This document shows, piece by piece, positions 46,273-54,322 of a DNA stretch of 64,000 nucleotides (positions are counted from its first letter, which is position 1; each line of letters starts with the position of its first letter). Position numbers and translations under genes: made by a program. Source of the stretch: Rheinheimera pleomorphica (lineage in GTDB: Bacteria; Pseudomonadota; Gammaproteobacteria; Enterobacterales; Alteromonadaceae); contig NZ_SIRR01000001.1 of the NCBI RefSeq assembly GCF_011634895.1, forward strand, positions 141,721 to 205,720, given 5' to 3'. The notes under the pieces were generated by a model. It did no database searches, had not been told where the DNA came from, and saw only the letters and a list, made by a program, of their open reading frames with translations.

Positions 46273-47031
46273 CTACGACGACGAATGCTTGATGTTTGCC
46301 AGTATCGTTTTGTAGCGACGGCTTAATTTAACTGAGGCTCCACTTGACAGCACTAGCATGCCATCGCCAAAGCGACCTCTGTCAAACTTAATAACGTGAG
46401 CGCTATTTACCATCAACGATTTATGCGTTCGGAAAAAGAAGTTGTGATCAAGCTCCTGACTTAAGCGCTTAAACGTATCCCGCGACAACAGGGTGTTATT
46501 GTTCAAATAAAACGCCAGATGATCAGCAACGGCTTCAATATAGATAATGTCTTTTTGTTTCAGGTAGAACAAACCTTCGTCCGTTTGCACACTAAGCCCC
46601 AATAAAGAGGTTTGTTGCACAACCTGTTGGTACCATTGCTCAACTGCACTGTGCTTGAGCACCAACTGCTTTTCTTTTACCCGTTGCCTGACCTTGGTGA
46701 GCATCTGTTCAAAACGTTGCTGTTCAATCGGCTTTAGCAGGTAATCAAGGGCGTTGTTATCGAAAGCTTCTATAGCGTGCTGCTGATAGGCGGTTATAAA
46801 TACGATGCAAGGCAGAGCGCCCTGCCAGTTGGCCAAAAACTCAAAACCGTTCACTCTGGGCATGTCAATATCCAGAAAAATCACATCAGGTTTAGGCTTT
46901 TCGCGAAGCCCCTCTTCATCAGCACTATAACTGTGATGCACAATGTGAAAATCGCTGTACGCTTTTAGCGCCAGCTCAATGCCTTTGTGCGCTGCAGGCT
47001 CATCGTCAATAACCCAACATGTTATCGTCAT
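46273..47031 (-). CDS. LytTR-family response regulator
   Basis: A 252-aa transcription factor: receiver (1-115) with intact acidic pair DD at 9-10, phosphoacceptor Asp54 (IFLDIDMP) and Lys in LDYLLKP, then a LytTR DNA-binding domain (about 145-250) with YIEAVADHLAFYL and FFRTHKSLMVN. Its ATG overlaps the stop of the LytS-type kinase by four bases, so kinase and regulator form a two-component operon (BtsR/YehT or AlgR type). Confidence 0.92.
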   Translation of the reverse strand: MTITCWVIDDEPAAHKGIELALKAYSDFHIVHHSYSADEEGLREKPKPDVIFLDIDMPRVNGFEFLANWQGALPCIVFITAYQQHAIEAFDNNALDYLLKPIEQQRFEQMLTKVRQRVKEKQLVLKHSAVEQWYQQVVQQTSLLGLSVQTDEGLFYLKQKDIIYIEAVADHLAFYLNNNTLLSRDTFKRLSQELDHNFFFRTHKSLMVNSAHVIKFDRGRFGDGMLVLSSGASVKLSRRYKTILANIKHSSS

Positions 47032-48074
47032 AACGCTACCTCTAACGGTAGGGTAATGCTGACAGTAAAACGGCCAGCCTGATCTTCTGTTAACAGCCTG
47101 GCACCTTCCCCATACAGTAAGTTTAAGCGGTGCGTTACATTTTCCAGGCCACTGCTGGTGCCAGCGACAGCGGCTTTATCCGCCGTGTTATACAGATTAG
47201 TGATGCTGATATTAAGTTGCTGTGCGCTCACGCCTGCAGTTATGTTAATTTGTGCATCACTGCCGCCTAAGGTGCGACTGAACTTAATGGCATTTTCAAT
47301 TAACGGCTGCAAAATAAGCGGAGGTACATAAGCTGACGCTGCGTCAGCATTGACGTGATAATTAACCAACAACAGCTGCGTGCTGCGCTGCCGCTCAATA
47401 TCGACAAAACGTTGTATCAATTCCAATTCCTGCTGTAGGGCAATTTTGCCAGCGAATTTGTGCTCCAGCGTTATGCGCAAAAACTGGCTCAGTTTCACCA
47501 CCATCTGGTGCGCTGCCTCGTTGTTGCCTTCTAAGATGGCAACGTCAAGTGAGTTAAGCACATTAAACAGAAAATGCGGGTTTAGTTGAGCCATCAGCAA
47601 CTGCAGCTGTGCTTCCCGTGCCAAATGTTGCGCCGTTTGCAGTTGGCGCTTTTGTGTTTGCTTTTGCAGGTAAATATAGCCACTGATAAACAGGCCAATC
47701 CAACTGAGCAACAACAAAAAGCGATAGGCGCCACCTGAATACCAGACTAACCAGCCGCCAGCCATTAACTGCTCAGTAGTAATCTGACCATGCAATACCG
47801 CGTTAAGGCCATTCCAGAGAGTAAATAGTGCCAGGCCAAACAGCAGCAAACCGGCAAAACCTAATTTGCGAGGCTTGCGTTGCAGGTAGATGTAGCAAAC
47901 GGCCAGCGCGCCTGTCGCTAGCATCATAAACATCGAAGACAGCAAACTACCGGACCAATGGTTGTCGCCATAAATTAAATGGGCGCTATGTTCAAACACC
48001 AAATAGACACACCAAAAAACCACATGGCCAACAGCCAGTATCGGGGAACCGTACCATGTTGATTTATCTTGCAT
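47028..48074 (-). CDS. LytS/YehU-type sensor histidine kinase
   Basis: About 348 aa, starting at the ATG at 48074. The N-terminal 170 residues carry five to six membrane helices without a clear input domain. The His_kinase (PF06580-type) region follows, with NPHFLFNVLNSL where the His is phosphorylated, and the HATPase region has PPLILQPLIENAIKFS and TSSGLENVTHRL. It partners the overlapping LytTR regulator. The region upstream also holds operator copy 4 and a small membrane peptide gene on the other strand. Confidence 0.9.
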   Translation of the reverse strand: MQDKSTWYGSPILAVGHVVFWCVYLVFEHSAHLIYGDNHWSGSLLSSMFMMLATGALAVCYIYLQRKPRKLGFAGLLLFGLALFTLWNGLNAVLHGQITTEQLMAGGWLVWYSGGAYRFLLLLSWIGLFISGYIYLQKQTQKRQLQTAQHLAREAQLQLLMAQLNPHFLFNVLNSLDVAILEGNNEAAHQMVVKLSQFLRITLEHKFAGKIALQQELELIQRFVDIERQRSTQLLLVNYHVNADAASAYVPPLILQPLIENAIKFSRTLGGSDAQINITAGVSAQQLNISITNLYNTADKAAVAGTSSGLENVTHRLNLLYGEGARLLTEDQAGRFTVSITLPLEVAL

Positions 48075-48175
48075 AACCTTTGGCTCTTTCACGCGTTTAG
48101 TCCGGAGTCTAGCAAAGTTGTTGTTATTGCATAACTCATGGCTCGTTAGCTTTAACGCAAGCAAAACATACTCAA

Positions 48176-48193
48176 TGTCGTGAATTTGTGAAA
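48176..48193. promoter_or_regulatory. Tandem half-site TGTCG-N6-TGTGA, island operator copy 4
   Basis: TGTCG (48176-48180), TGAATT, TGTGA (48187-48191), then AA. It lies between the LytS-type kinase (start 48074, minus) and the small peptide gene (48282, plus). Together with copy 5 it is the best match. Confidence 0.55.
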
Positions 48194-48210
48194 CGTGACA
48201 GTTTTTTCCA

Positions 48211-48224
48211 ACGAAATCTTCACA
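48211..48224 (+). repeat. 14-bp element ACGAAATCTTCACA, first copy
   Basis: An identical 14-mer occurs at 52126-52139. Each lies 35 or 31 bases downstream of operator copies 4 and 5. It may be part of a promoter or a second regulator site, since TTCACA is the reverse of TGTGAA. Confidence 0.5.
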
Positions 48225-48281
48225 AAGGACTGCTTAAGCTGGTGATTCTGTTCGTCTTAAACCACTGATATGGAGTTACAT

Positions 48282-48419
48282 ATGAGTAAAAACTTCAAAA
48301 AAACTGCTGCATACGCCGCTTTAGTTTTAGTACTTGGGTGTGTTGCATTTTACGCATCTATGGAAGATTACCAGAAAGAGAACTTTTCAAGGCTGATCAG
48401 CCAAACCTTTTCAAAGTAG
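48282..48419 (+). CDS. Small single-helix membrane peptide (45 aa)
   Basis: An ATG at 48282 with GGAG ribosome site (TATGGAGTTACAT) starts a 45-codon frame ending in TAG at 48417-48419. The peptide is MSKNFKK, a hydrophobic helix (about 8-26) and a charged tail EDYQKENFSRLIS. It could be a small inner membrane protein; a Cys (LGC) is present but the lipobox is not convincing. It is the only gene in the 566-base gap between 48074 and 48641; the rest of that gap (48420-48640) shows nothing else. Confidence 0.6.
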   Translation: MSKNFKKTAAYAALVLVLGCVAFYASMEDYQKENFSRLISQTFSK

Positions 48420-48640
48420 AGTTTTCCTGGGTTAAGTAATTGTGTTTGAAACGCTTTTGGTAGAAATGCATTTCAAATAGTTAGTGAGCACAACAAACAA
48501 AGATTATCGCCAGCAAAAAGCGCTGACAGCGACGTCAACCTGCTGCGCGGCTTTGTGCGCTAAATCTGGGCGTTTTTATCGTGCCTGCAATGTTGCAGCA
48601 CACAGTAGCCATTACGAATTAGACAAAGAGACTATCAACG

Positions 48641-49987
48641 ATGACGTTACGCCATATTCTTCAGCTCGCCTCCTGCTTGTCACTTTCGCTGACAGCAATC
48701 ACTTCACAGGCCATCGTGATCCGCCATGACAAAGCTGATAGCGCATATCAGCAACATGCCGACAGATTTGCACCCTACATTGCTTATTTAGACCGTTGCA
48801 CCGCGACCGTGCTTAATGATTACTGGCTGGTTACCGCTGCACATTGCGTTAACCCGGCAGAGCAATACCCGTTAAAGATTCAGCACCTGGATAACGACTA
48901 CGCTGTGCTTAAAATTATCCGGCACCCTGACTTTACCCAAACCGGTGAGCCTGACCTGGCCTTATTACAACTGCGCTGGCCGCTAAAACAAGCAAAACCG
49001 GCCGCTCTTTACCGCAAACATGACGAACTGAATAAAGTAATTACTATTGCAGGTAAAGGTACTACCGGCAATGGTGTGACCGGTGATGCTAAGCAAGATA
49101 ACCTGCTACGCGCAGCCACCAACACCATCAACTCAGTAGAAGGTAAGTGGTTAACCTTTGAGTTTAACCAAGGCGATAACGCGACACCGCTTGAGGGAGT
49201 TAGCGGCTCGGGTGACAGCGGTGGCCCGGCATTTATTCTGGAAAACGGCACACCTTATCTTGCTGGTGTCAGTTGCTGTCAGGAATCGGAAACGCAGGGG
49301 GCTTATGGCGCCCTGGAATACTACTCCAGGGTATCGACTGAGCTTGACTGGTTGCAACAGCAAATGGCCGCTAACCCACCGAAACCAGAATCAAAACATC
49401 CACTTGTCACACTGTTGCGCTCGGGTGATCAGCACAAAGCGTTGGCCTTGATACAGCAGGATACCAGTTGGCAACAAGCAACAGAGTTAACCGAAGCGTT
49501 ACTCACTCACGCCTTTATTGCGCAGGATTTAGACCTGTTCAAAGCACTTATTGCTGCTCAGCCGGCAATGTTAAGCGCAGAGCTACAAGGCTTGCCATTG
49601 CTCGATTACGCCCTTAAACAAGGAAACAGCCTGTTTTTTTCATACTTAATAGACGCGGGCGCAGACGTCAGCCATCTTGGCTTTAGGAAACAGCATTATT
49701 TAAGCCGGTTGATGTGGCAGTATTTTCATGATGATGCCAATGCGCTCGCCGCTAAACTATTGCAAGCCGGGTTGGATATCAATCAGCAGGATGAACGTGG
49801 TGATTCTGCATTGCATATGGCAGGATTTTACGGCTCACTTGAACGTATTCAATTTCTGCTAGAACACGGTGCCGATATCAATCTGCGGGACAAACAAGGA
49901 AATACGCTATTAATAACCGCGCAAAAGCGTGGCCAGAGAGATATTGTTGAGTATCTATTGGCAAAAGGCGCTGAAAAGACTGATTAA
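48641..49987 (+). CDS. Exported trypsin-like serine protease with C-terminal ankyrin repeats
   Basis: A 448-aa protein with a signal peptide (cut near SQA, residue 24). Residues about 25-240 are an S1-family protease with all three catalytic residues: His68 (TAAHC), Asp105 (EPDLALLQL) and Ser193 (GSGDSGGP). Residues about 255-445 hold ankyrin repeats, the last two clear (GDSALHMAGFYGSLERIQFLLEHGADI in parts, and GNTLLITAQKRGQ). Protease-ankyrin fusions are unusual; the ankyrin part probably selects or tethers a partner. A GST-like gene follows 23 bases later. Confidence 0.85.
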   Translation: MTLRHILQLASCLSLSLTAITSQAIVIRHDKADSAYQQHADRFAPYIAYLDRCTATVLNDYWLVTAAHCVNPAEQYPLKIQHLDNDYAVLKIIRHPDFTQTGEPDLALLQLRWPLKQAKPAALYRKHDELNKVITIAGKGTTGNGVTGDAKQDNLLRAATNTINSVEGKWLTFEFNQGDNATPLEGVSGSGDSGGPAFILENGTPYLAGVSCCQESETQGAYGALEYYSRVSTELDWLQQQMAANPPKPESKHPLVTLLRSGDQHKALALIQQDTSWQQATELTEALLTHAFIAQDLDLFKALIAAQPAMLSAELQGLPLLDYALKQGNSLFFSYLIDAGADVSHLGFRKQHYLSRLMWQYFHDDANALAAKLLQAGLDINQQDERGDSALHMAGFYGSLERIQFLLEHGADINLRDKQGNTLLITAQKRGQRDIVEYLLAKGAEKTD

Positions 49988-50010
49988 ATAAAACACATAA
50001 GGATTGCACA

Positions 50011-50658
50011 GTGCAGCAACTCATTTGGGTTATCGACTCGCCTTACTCACGGGCCATAAAGTGGTTGTTGTTACGCCATGACATCGCCCATGACGATTAT
50101 CTTTTGACCTGGCAGACGCTAAAGACAGATGCATTATTACAGCGCTGCAACCCGAAACAACAAGTGCCCACTCTGGTTGACGGCGATGCTGTCAGCTATG
50201 ACTCACTGTTAATTGCACAGCAGATCTTGCCTTTTCAATGGCATCAAACCACGGATGCCAAACTCTTCCGACTGGGCGATGCCGACTTTGAAAAAGCGAT
50301 TATCTTTTTCTTTCGGGCAAACTTGCTGGCAGACAAGTTTGGCGTAAGTGAGCATAGTACACTGCTGTTTGAGGCCGGACAGCAACGCTATTGCGCTAGT
50401 GTTGATATGCTGATTGACCACTTGTTACCTCAGCTGGCACACAATATAAAAGACATAGAACTAAATGTAGGGGTAATACTGGCGTTTTCTACCATTTTGG
50501 CCTGTCGCGCCCAGGCACAGAGTGCCGATATTACCAATTACCGCATAACACAGCTGCGTGCCTTGTCAGAGCGTCTGGCAGCGGATGCGTGCTATCAGCA
50601 GATGGCACAGCACTACGCCACCTCAGCCAATTGTGCATTGCCCTTTTTATTGTCCTGA
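50011..50658 (+). CDS. Glutathione S-transferase-like protein
   Basis: A 215-aa cytosolic protein starting at GTG with AAGGA eight bases upstream. The N-terminal part is a GST thioredoxin-like domain (SPYSRAIKWLLLRHDI, then KQQVPTLVDGDAVSYDSLLI, the Val-Pro-x-Leu and Asp/Ser glutathione contacts). The helical C-terminal part is typical of GSTs. The SPYSR motif lacks a CxxC, so a Ser or Tyr-dependent class is likely. It is immediately downstream of the protease-ankyrin gene and may be co-transcribed. Confidence 0.72.
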   Translation: MQQLIWVIDSPYSRAIKWLLLRHDIAHDDYLLTWQTLKTDALLQRCNPKQQVPTLVDGDAVSYDSLLIAQQILPFQWHQTTDAKLFRLGDADFEKAIIFFFRANLLADKFGVSEHSTLLFEAGQQRYCASVDMLIDHLLPQLAHNIKDIELNVGVILAFSTILACRAQAQSADITNYRITQLRALSERLAADACYQQMAQHYATSANCALPFLLS

Positions 50659-50708
50659 TTGTAATCCTGAACTTAACTTTTCATGCTGATGGCACCGAGA
50701 AGTGGCCG

Positions 50709-51497
50709 TCATTTATCATGACTGCTGACATCCCAGCTAATGTTGTATTTATCGTAAAGTGATTGGATCCAACCGGAATTAACCAGTGAAGGATATTCAG
50801 CATCATATCTAGCAATATAGTTTGAGATCTCTCTCTTAACATCAGGGTGGCTTGAGAATGCCACAAAAACCATTTCAGCGTTGACACAGCCCGCTATTGT
50901 TATTTTGTCATCCAAGTTGAGCTTGCTTAGCTCTAATACGGTGGTGTTTCGGGTAAAGATAAAGGTATCAACCCGATGTTTTAACAGCTTGTTGGCATTT
51001 TGAGCAACATATCGCTCTAAATAAGGCTGAACCTGAAACTGCGCTTCATTTTCAAGAAAGTATTGGTTAAGTTCTTCAATCGACGTATCCGCGGCTATCC
51101 CAATGCTCAGGCCGGCTAAAGACTGAACACCTGTGTAACGCCATTTATTTTCTGCCAATACAAAAAAGCACATTTGCTGGTTTCCAGCCGGGTTAATTGG
51201 ATAATGCAGATCTGGCGCTTCGTATTTTGCTGGCGATAGCAGTGCATGGTACTGGCCATTTCGCACTACTTTAATAGCTCTGGACCAGGGAAAGAAATCT
51301 ATCTGCAACTGATATTCGCTGGCAGGATAAATCTTTTTTATAAGCTCAATGATGTAGCCTTGATCTTTTTGTTGGCCACACAACTGAGGACACCAGTCAA
51401 TTGCTGCAAACTTAATGACCTCCTTATTGGTTGCATCAAGTTGACAGGCGAATATGAAAGTTAAAACTGTCACGAACTTCAGTATTGTATGCAGCAT
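50709..51497 (-). CDS. Periplasmic substrate-binding-like protein (SBP_bac_3 family)
   Basis: A 262-aa protein with an N-terminal signal segment (cut near residue 22). The fold resembles family 3 solute-binding proteins: IKFAAIDWCPQLCGQ, YIIELIKKIYP, FFPWSRAIKVVRNGQYHAL, and SLAGLSIGI. No ABC transporter permease or ATPase is adjacent, so it may be an orphan sensor or binding protein, as is common in these genera. Confidence 0.75.
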   Translation of the reverse strand: MLHTILKFVTVLTFIFACQLDATNKEVIKFAAIDWCPQLCGQQKDQGYIIELIKKIYPASEYQLQIDFFPWSRAIKVVRNGQYHALLSPAKYEAPDLHYPINPAGNQQMCFFVLAENKWRYTGVQSLAGLSIGIAADTSIEELNQYFLENEAQFQVQPYLERYVAQNANKLLKHRVDTFIFTRNTTVLELSKLNLDDKITIAGCVNAEMVFVAFSSHPDVKREISNYIARYDAEYPSLVNSGWIQSLYDKYNISWDVSSHDK

Positions 51498-51595
51498 AAT
51501 TGGCCTTTTATACGTTTAAAAACCAACACAATTGCTAACTTAAGACGGCAAATCACAACCTATGGTGGCGTCTTATGTGCTTTATTTTACCAAGA

Positions 51596-52006
51596 TCATA
51601 TGTACAAGGTGGACTGCGCACCTATAAAACAAATCAATGACATCGACACACCAATTAACGGTACTCTGAACCAATATCTGTACGCTAAAAATAAATAGCC
51701 AACGCTGAATACAGCCGGAATAGAAGAAAACCATACTGACGCTTTGATAAAATCAACATGATTTAAAGCTAAAGGGATATACATAAACGCAAAAAGGATC
51801 AGACCAAGACTATGACTTACATTGAAGCCTACCCAGGCATCCCATACTGTCGTTTCTTTAGTGATTTTTGGTGATGTGCTTTTCATACCATTAAGCACAG
51901 ATAAATCGTAAACGCTGAACTTGTCAGTGAATACTGTATAAACAATGTGCACAACACCCAAAACACCAAGTACGGATGCACCAACTATGAGTAATATTTG
52001 ATACAC
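51596..52006 (-). CDS. Four-helix membrane protein, unknown function
   Basis: A 136-aa hydrophobic protein with about four membrane helices and a short soluble loop that contains NGMKSTSPKITKETTVWDAWVGFN. A HSLGLILFAFMYI segment follows. It resembles small uncharacterised membrane proteins of this phylum (LIC_13387-like). It lies between the SBP-like gene and the S41 gene. Confidence 0.6.
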   Translation of the reverse strand: MYQILLIVGASVLGVLGVVHIVYTVFTDKFSVYDLSVLNGMKSTSPKITKETTVWDAWVGFNVSHSLGLILFAFMYIPLALNHVDFIKASVWFSSIPAVFSVGYLFLAYRYWFRVPLIGVSMSLICFIGAQSTLYI

Positions 52007-52094
52007 AGCAACTCCTCTCTATTGATCCAGATATTGCATTGTAGGCACGGGTAAACATCAGCCGTTGTGTAAAATTCAACTCTAGCCCGCTAAA

Positions 52095-52112
52095 TGTCGT
52101 GATTGTGTGAAG
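52095..52112. promoter_or_regulatory. Tandem half-site TGTCG-N6-TGTGA, island operator copy 5
   Basis: TGTCG (52095-52099), TGATTG, TGTGA (52106-52110), then AG. It is about 72 bases upstream of the S41 lipoprotein start, the first gene of the operon that contains the canonical response regulator, which would fit autoregulation. Confidence 0.55.
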
Positions 52113-52125
52113 CGCCCTGCTGCCG

Positions 52126-52139
52126 ACGAAATCTTCACA
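52126..52139 (+). repeat. 14-bp element ACGAAATCTTCACA, second copy
   Basis: Identical to bases 48211-48224. It lies 31 bases after the start of operator copy 5 and about 45 bases before the S41 gene ATG. Confidence 0.5.
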
Positions 52140-52183
52140 CTATCTTTGGTAACTTTCACAACAGAGACACAGGAGTCGAAGTT

Positions 52184-53599
52184 ATGAAAGCTATTGTCAG
52201 TTTATTATTTAGTACGTTATTGCTGCTTAGCGGTTGCACCGGAGCGCATCTGGATATTTTTCCTGAATTGGAAAACCCAGCCCTGATGCAGAAGAAAATT
52301 GCGCCAGAGTTGCTACATCAGGATATTGACGCGCTGGTTGCAGGGGTAAAACTACGCCATCCGGACTTTGCCGGTTATGCCGATGAAGTAAAACTGTATC
52401 AGCAGGTGGCGGCACTGAAAGCGAACATTACCACACCGATGACAAGGCTAGAGTTTTTCCGTCATATAGGCCAGTTGTCACATCTGTTTCAGGATGGCCA
52501 CAGCTTTTTACTCTGGCCCTATCAGGAGCTAAATGGGCTGCGTGAACAAGGCAGCAAACCCTTCCCGTTTTTGGTTAAGCTCAGCAGCAACGGCGTTTTT
52601 GTCGCTAAGCAATACCATTACCAGAACCAGCAATTGCCCGCTGGTAGCCAGTTAATCAGCATTAATGGCGTGGCAGTTACTGATATTTTTGCTAATGCCC
52701 AACGTTATGTTGGTGGCGAAACTGCGGTGCTGCGCCAGGCCTTTGTCGCTGAACGCTTGCCGTTTCTGCTGTGGGCGGTATATGGTTTTATTGATCAGTT
52801 CGACATCGAATATAACTATCAGGGTAAAACACAACGCCTGCTAATAGACAACCAGCAAAGCTGGCAGGTTGCAGCTAAAGAAGATAGTGCAACTACTGCT
52901 GACATAACATATAGCCGCTTAAATGACGCTACCGGCTATTTGGAGGTAACCAGTTTTGATGTCGATCCAGATGAATTTTCTACCCAGTTAAACAGCGCTT
53001 TCACGAGCATTGCCAAAGATAACCTCACCGCATTGGTGATCGATATTCGTCATAACACCGGCGGCAATACCGATACCGCGACAGAGCTGGCAAGCTATAT
53101 TGCCGACAAACCATTTCGTCTGGTATCGCATGTGACCGAGAAGCTGAATGCTGAAAATCGTGGTGTATTTGGCTACAAAGGTCAGGCTGGCGACATGATA
53201 AGCACCCCATGGGATGACTATGTTAAACCAAATAGCTCACCACAGCATTTCAACGGCAAGGTGGTCGTGCTCATCGGGCCGGTAACCTATTCGGCGGCCA
53301 TAGTGTTTGCCACTACTGTGCAGGATAACCAGTTTGGCATACTGGCAGGTAAAGCCACCGGCGGCTTTGCTAACCAAACTGCGCAGGGTAACCTGTTTAA
53401 TTTGCCGCACTCGCAGCTAAGGGCTTATGTCGCAACCCGTTTGTTGTTAAGGCCAAACGGCAATAGCGCGGTCAGTGCAGTAATACCGGATCTGCCTGTT
53501 GCAGATAAGCTGCAGGATCAACAAAACGCCATCGACACCACCTTGCAGCAGGTGTTACACCATCTGGGCTCGGCCGAGAACCATGCTAAGCTGCAATAG
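52184..53599 (+). CDS. S41 family peptidase lipoprotein
   Basis: A 471-aa protein starting at an ATG preceded by AGGAG. The signal ends in the lipobox LLSGC (Cys18), so it is membrane-anchored, probably outer membrane. The region after about 240 has the S41 (Tsp/CtpA) protease pattern: YLEVTSF, ALVIDIRHNTGGNTDTATELASY, and VLIGPVTYSAAIVFA with the candidate nucleophile Ser370. A PDZ domain is not evident; the middle part (LPAGSQLISINGVAV) could be a short substrate-binding stretch. First gene of an operon with regulator, kinase and AraC. Confidence 0.82.
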   Translation: MKAIVSLLFSTLLLLSGCTGAHLDIFPELENPALMQKKIAPELLHQDIDALVAGVKLRHPDFAGYADEVKLYQQVAALKANITTPMTRLEFFRHIGQLSHLFQDGHSFLLWPYQELNGLREQGSKPFPFLVKLSSNGVFVAKQYHYQNQQLPAGSQLISINGVAVTDIFANAQRYVGGETAVLRQAFVAERLPFLLWAVYGFIDQFDIEYNYQGKTQRLLIDNQQSWQVAAKEDSATTADITYSRLNDATGYLEVTSFDVDPDEFSTQLNSAFTSIAKDNLTALVIDIRHNTGGNTDTATELASYIADKPFRLVSHVTEKLNAENRGVFGYKGQAGDMISTPWDDYVKPNSSPQHFNGKVVVLIGPVTYSAAIVFATTVQDNQFGILAGKATGGFANQTAQGNLFNLPHSQLRAYVATRLLLRPNGNSAVSAVIPDLPVADKLQDQQNAIDTTLQQVLHHLGSAENHAKLQ

Positions 53600-53636
53600 A
53601 CCCTACGCCACCTAAATACAACAGAGAGCAAGCGTA

Positions 53637-54320
53637 ATGACGATATTGTCGGTACTGGTGATTGAAGACACGTTGGAGATTGGCCGCGAAGTGTGCGACT
53701 TTCTTAGTGCGCAAGGTATTCAGGTGGACTATGCCGCCAATGGTGCTTTAGGGTTGTCACTTGCAAAGCAGCAACACTACGATGTGATTGTGCTGGATGT
53801 GATGCTACCCGATATCAATGGCGTTGCTGTGTGTAAAACACTGAAGCAAAGCTGCGATCCTGTGCCGGCAGTATTGATGCTGACAGCCCGCGACAGCATC
53901 GCCGACAAAAGCCTGGGCTTCGATGCCGGAGCCGATGACTACCTCACCAAACCGTTTGATTTAACCGAACTACAACTGCGTTGTCAGGCGTTGGCACGCC
54001 GCCATCAGCTGCATCAATCGCAAACGGTAGTGATAGGCGAGCTAAGTATTAACGAAAAGCAGCAATTAGCTGAGCGACAGGGCCAGAACCTGAAACTTAG
54101 CAGCACCGATTTTGCCATACTGCTGCTGTTGGTACAGGCTTATCCGAATGCCGTCAGCCGTCAGCAGCTGGTGAATAAAGTCTGGGGCGACGAAGCGCCT
54201 GACAGCGACGTTATCCGTTCACATATTTATACGCTGCGCCAGGTGCTGGATAAACCCTTTGCCACCGCTATGCTGACAACCCTGCATGGTATCGGCTTTA
54301 AACTGCAGGTCAAAAGCTAG
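53637..54320 (+). CDS. OmpR-type response regulator, canonical copy
   Basis: A 227-aa transcription factor: receiver with Glu10/Asp11, phosphoacceptor Asp54 (VLDVMLPD), switch Thr83 (LTARD) and Lys105 (LTKPF), all intact, then a winged-helix DNA-binding domain with SDVIRSHIYTLRQ. The histidine kinase follows after two bases, so it is a normal two-component pair. It resembles the two degenerate paralogues in this window and probably binds the same site. Confidence 0.92.
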   Translation: MTILSVLVIEDTLEIGREVCDFLSAQGIQVDYAANGALGLSLAKQQHYDVIVLDVMLPDINGVAVCKTLKQSCDPVPAVLMLTARDSIADKSLGFDAGADDYLTKPFDLTELQLRCQALARRHQLHQSQTVVIGELSINEKQQLAERQGQNLKLSSTDFAILLLLVQAYPNAVSRQQLVNKVWGDEAPDSDVIRSHIYTLRQVLDKPFATAMLTTLHGIGFKLQVKS

Positions 54321-54322
54321 CT

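Noticed and set aside
48484..48729. Open frame of 81 codons overlapping the start of the protease-ankyrin gene
   Set aside because: It overlaps a convincing gene in another frame, has no ribosome site and no recognisable composition; the protease frame explains the DNA.
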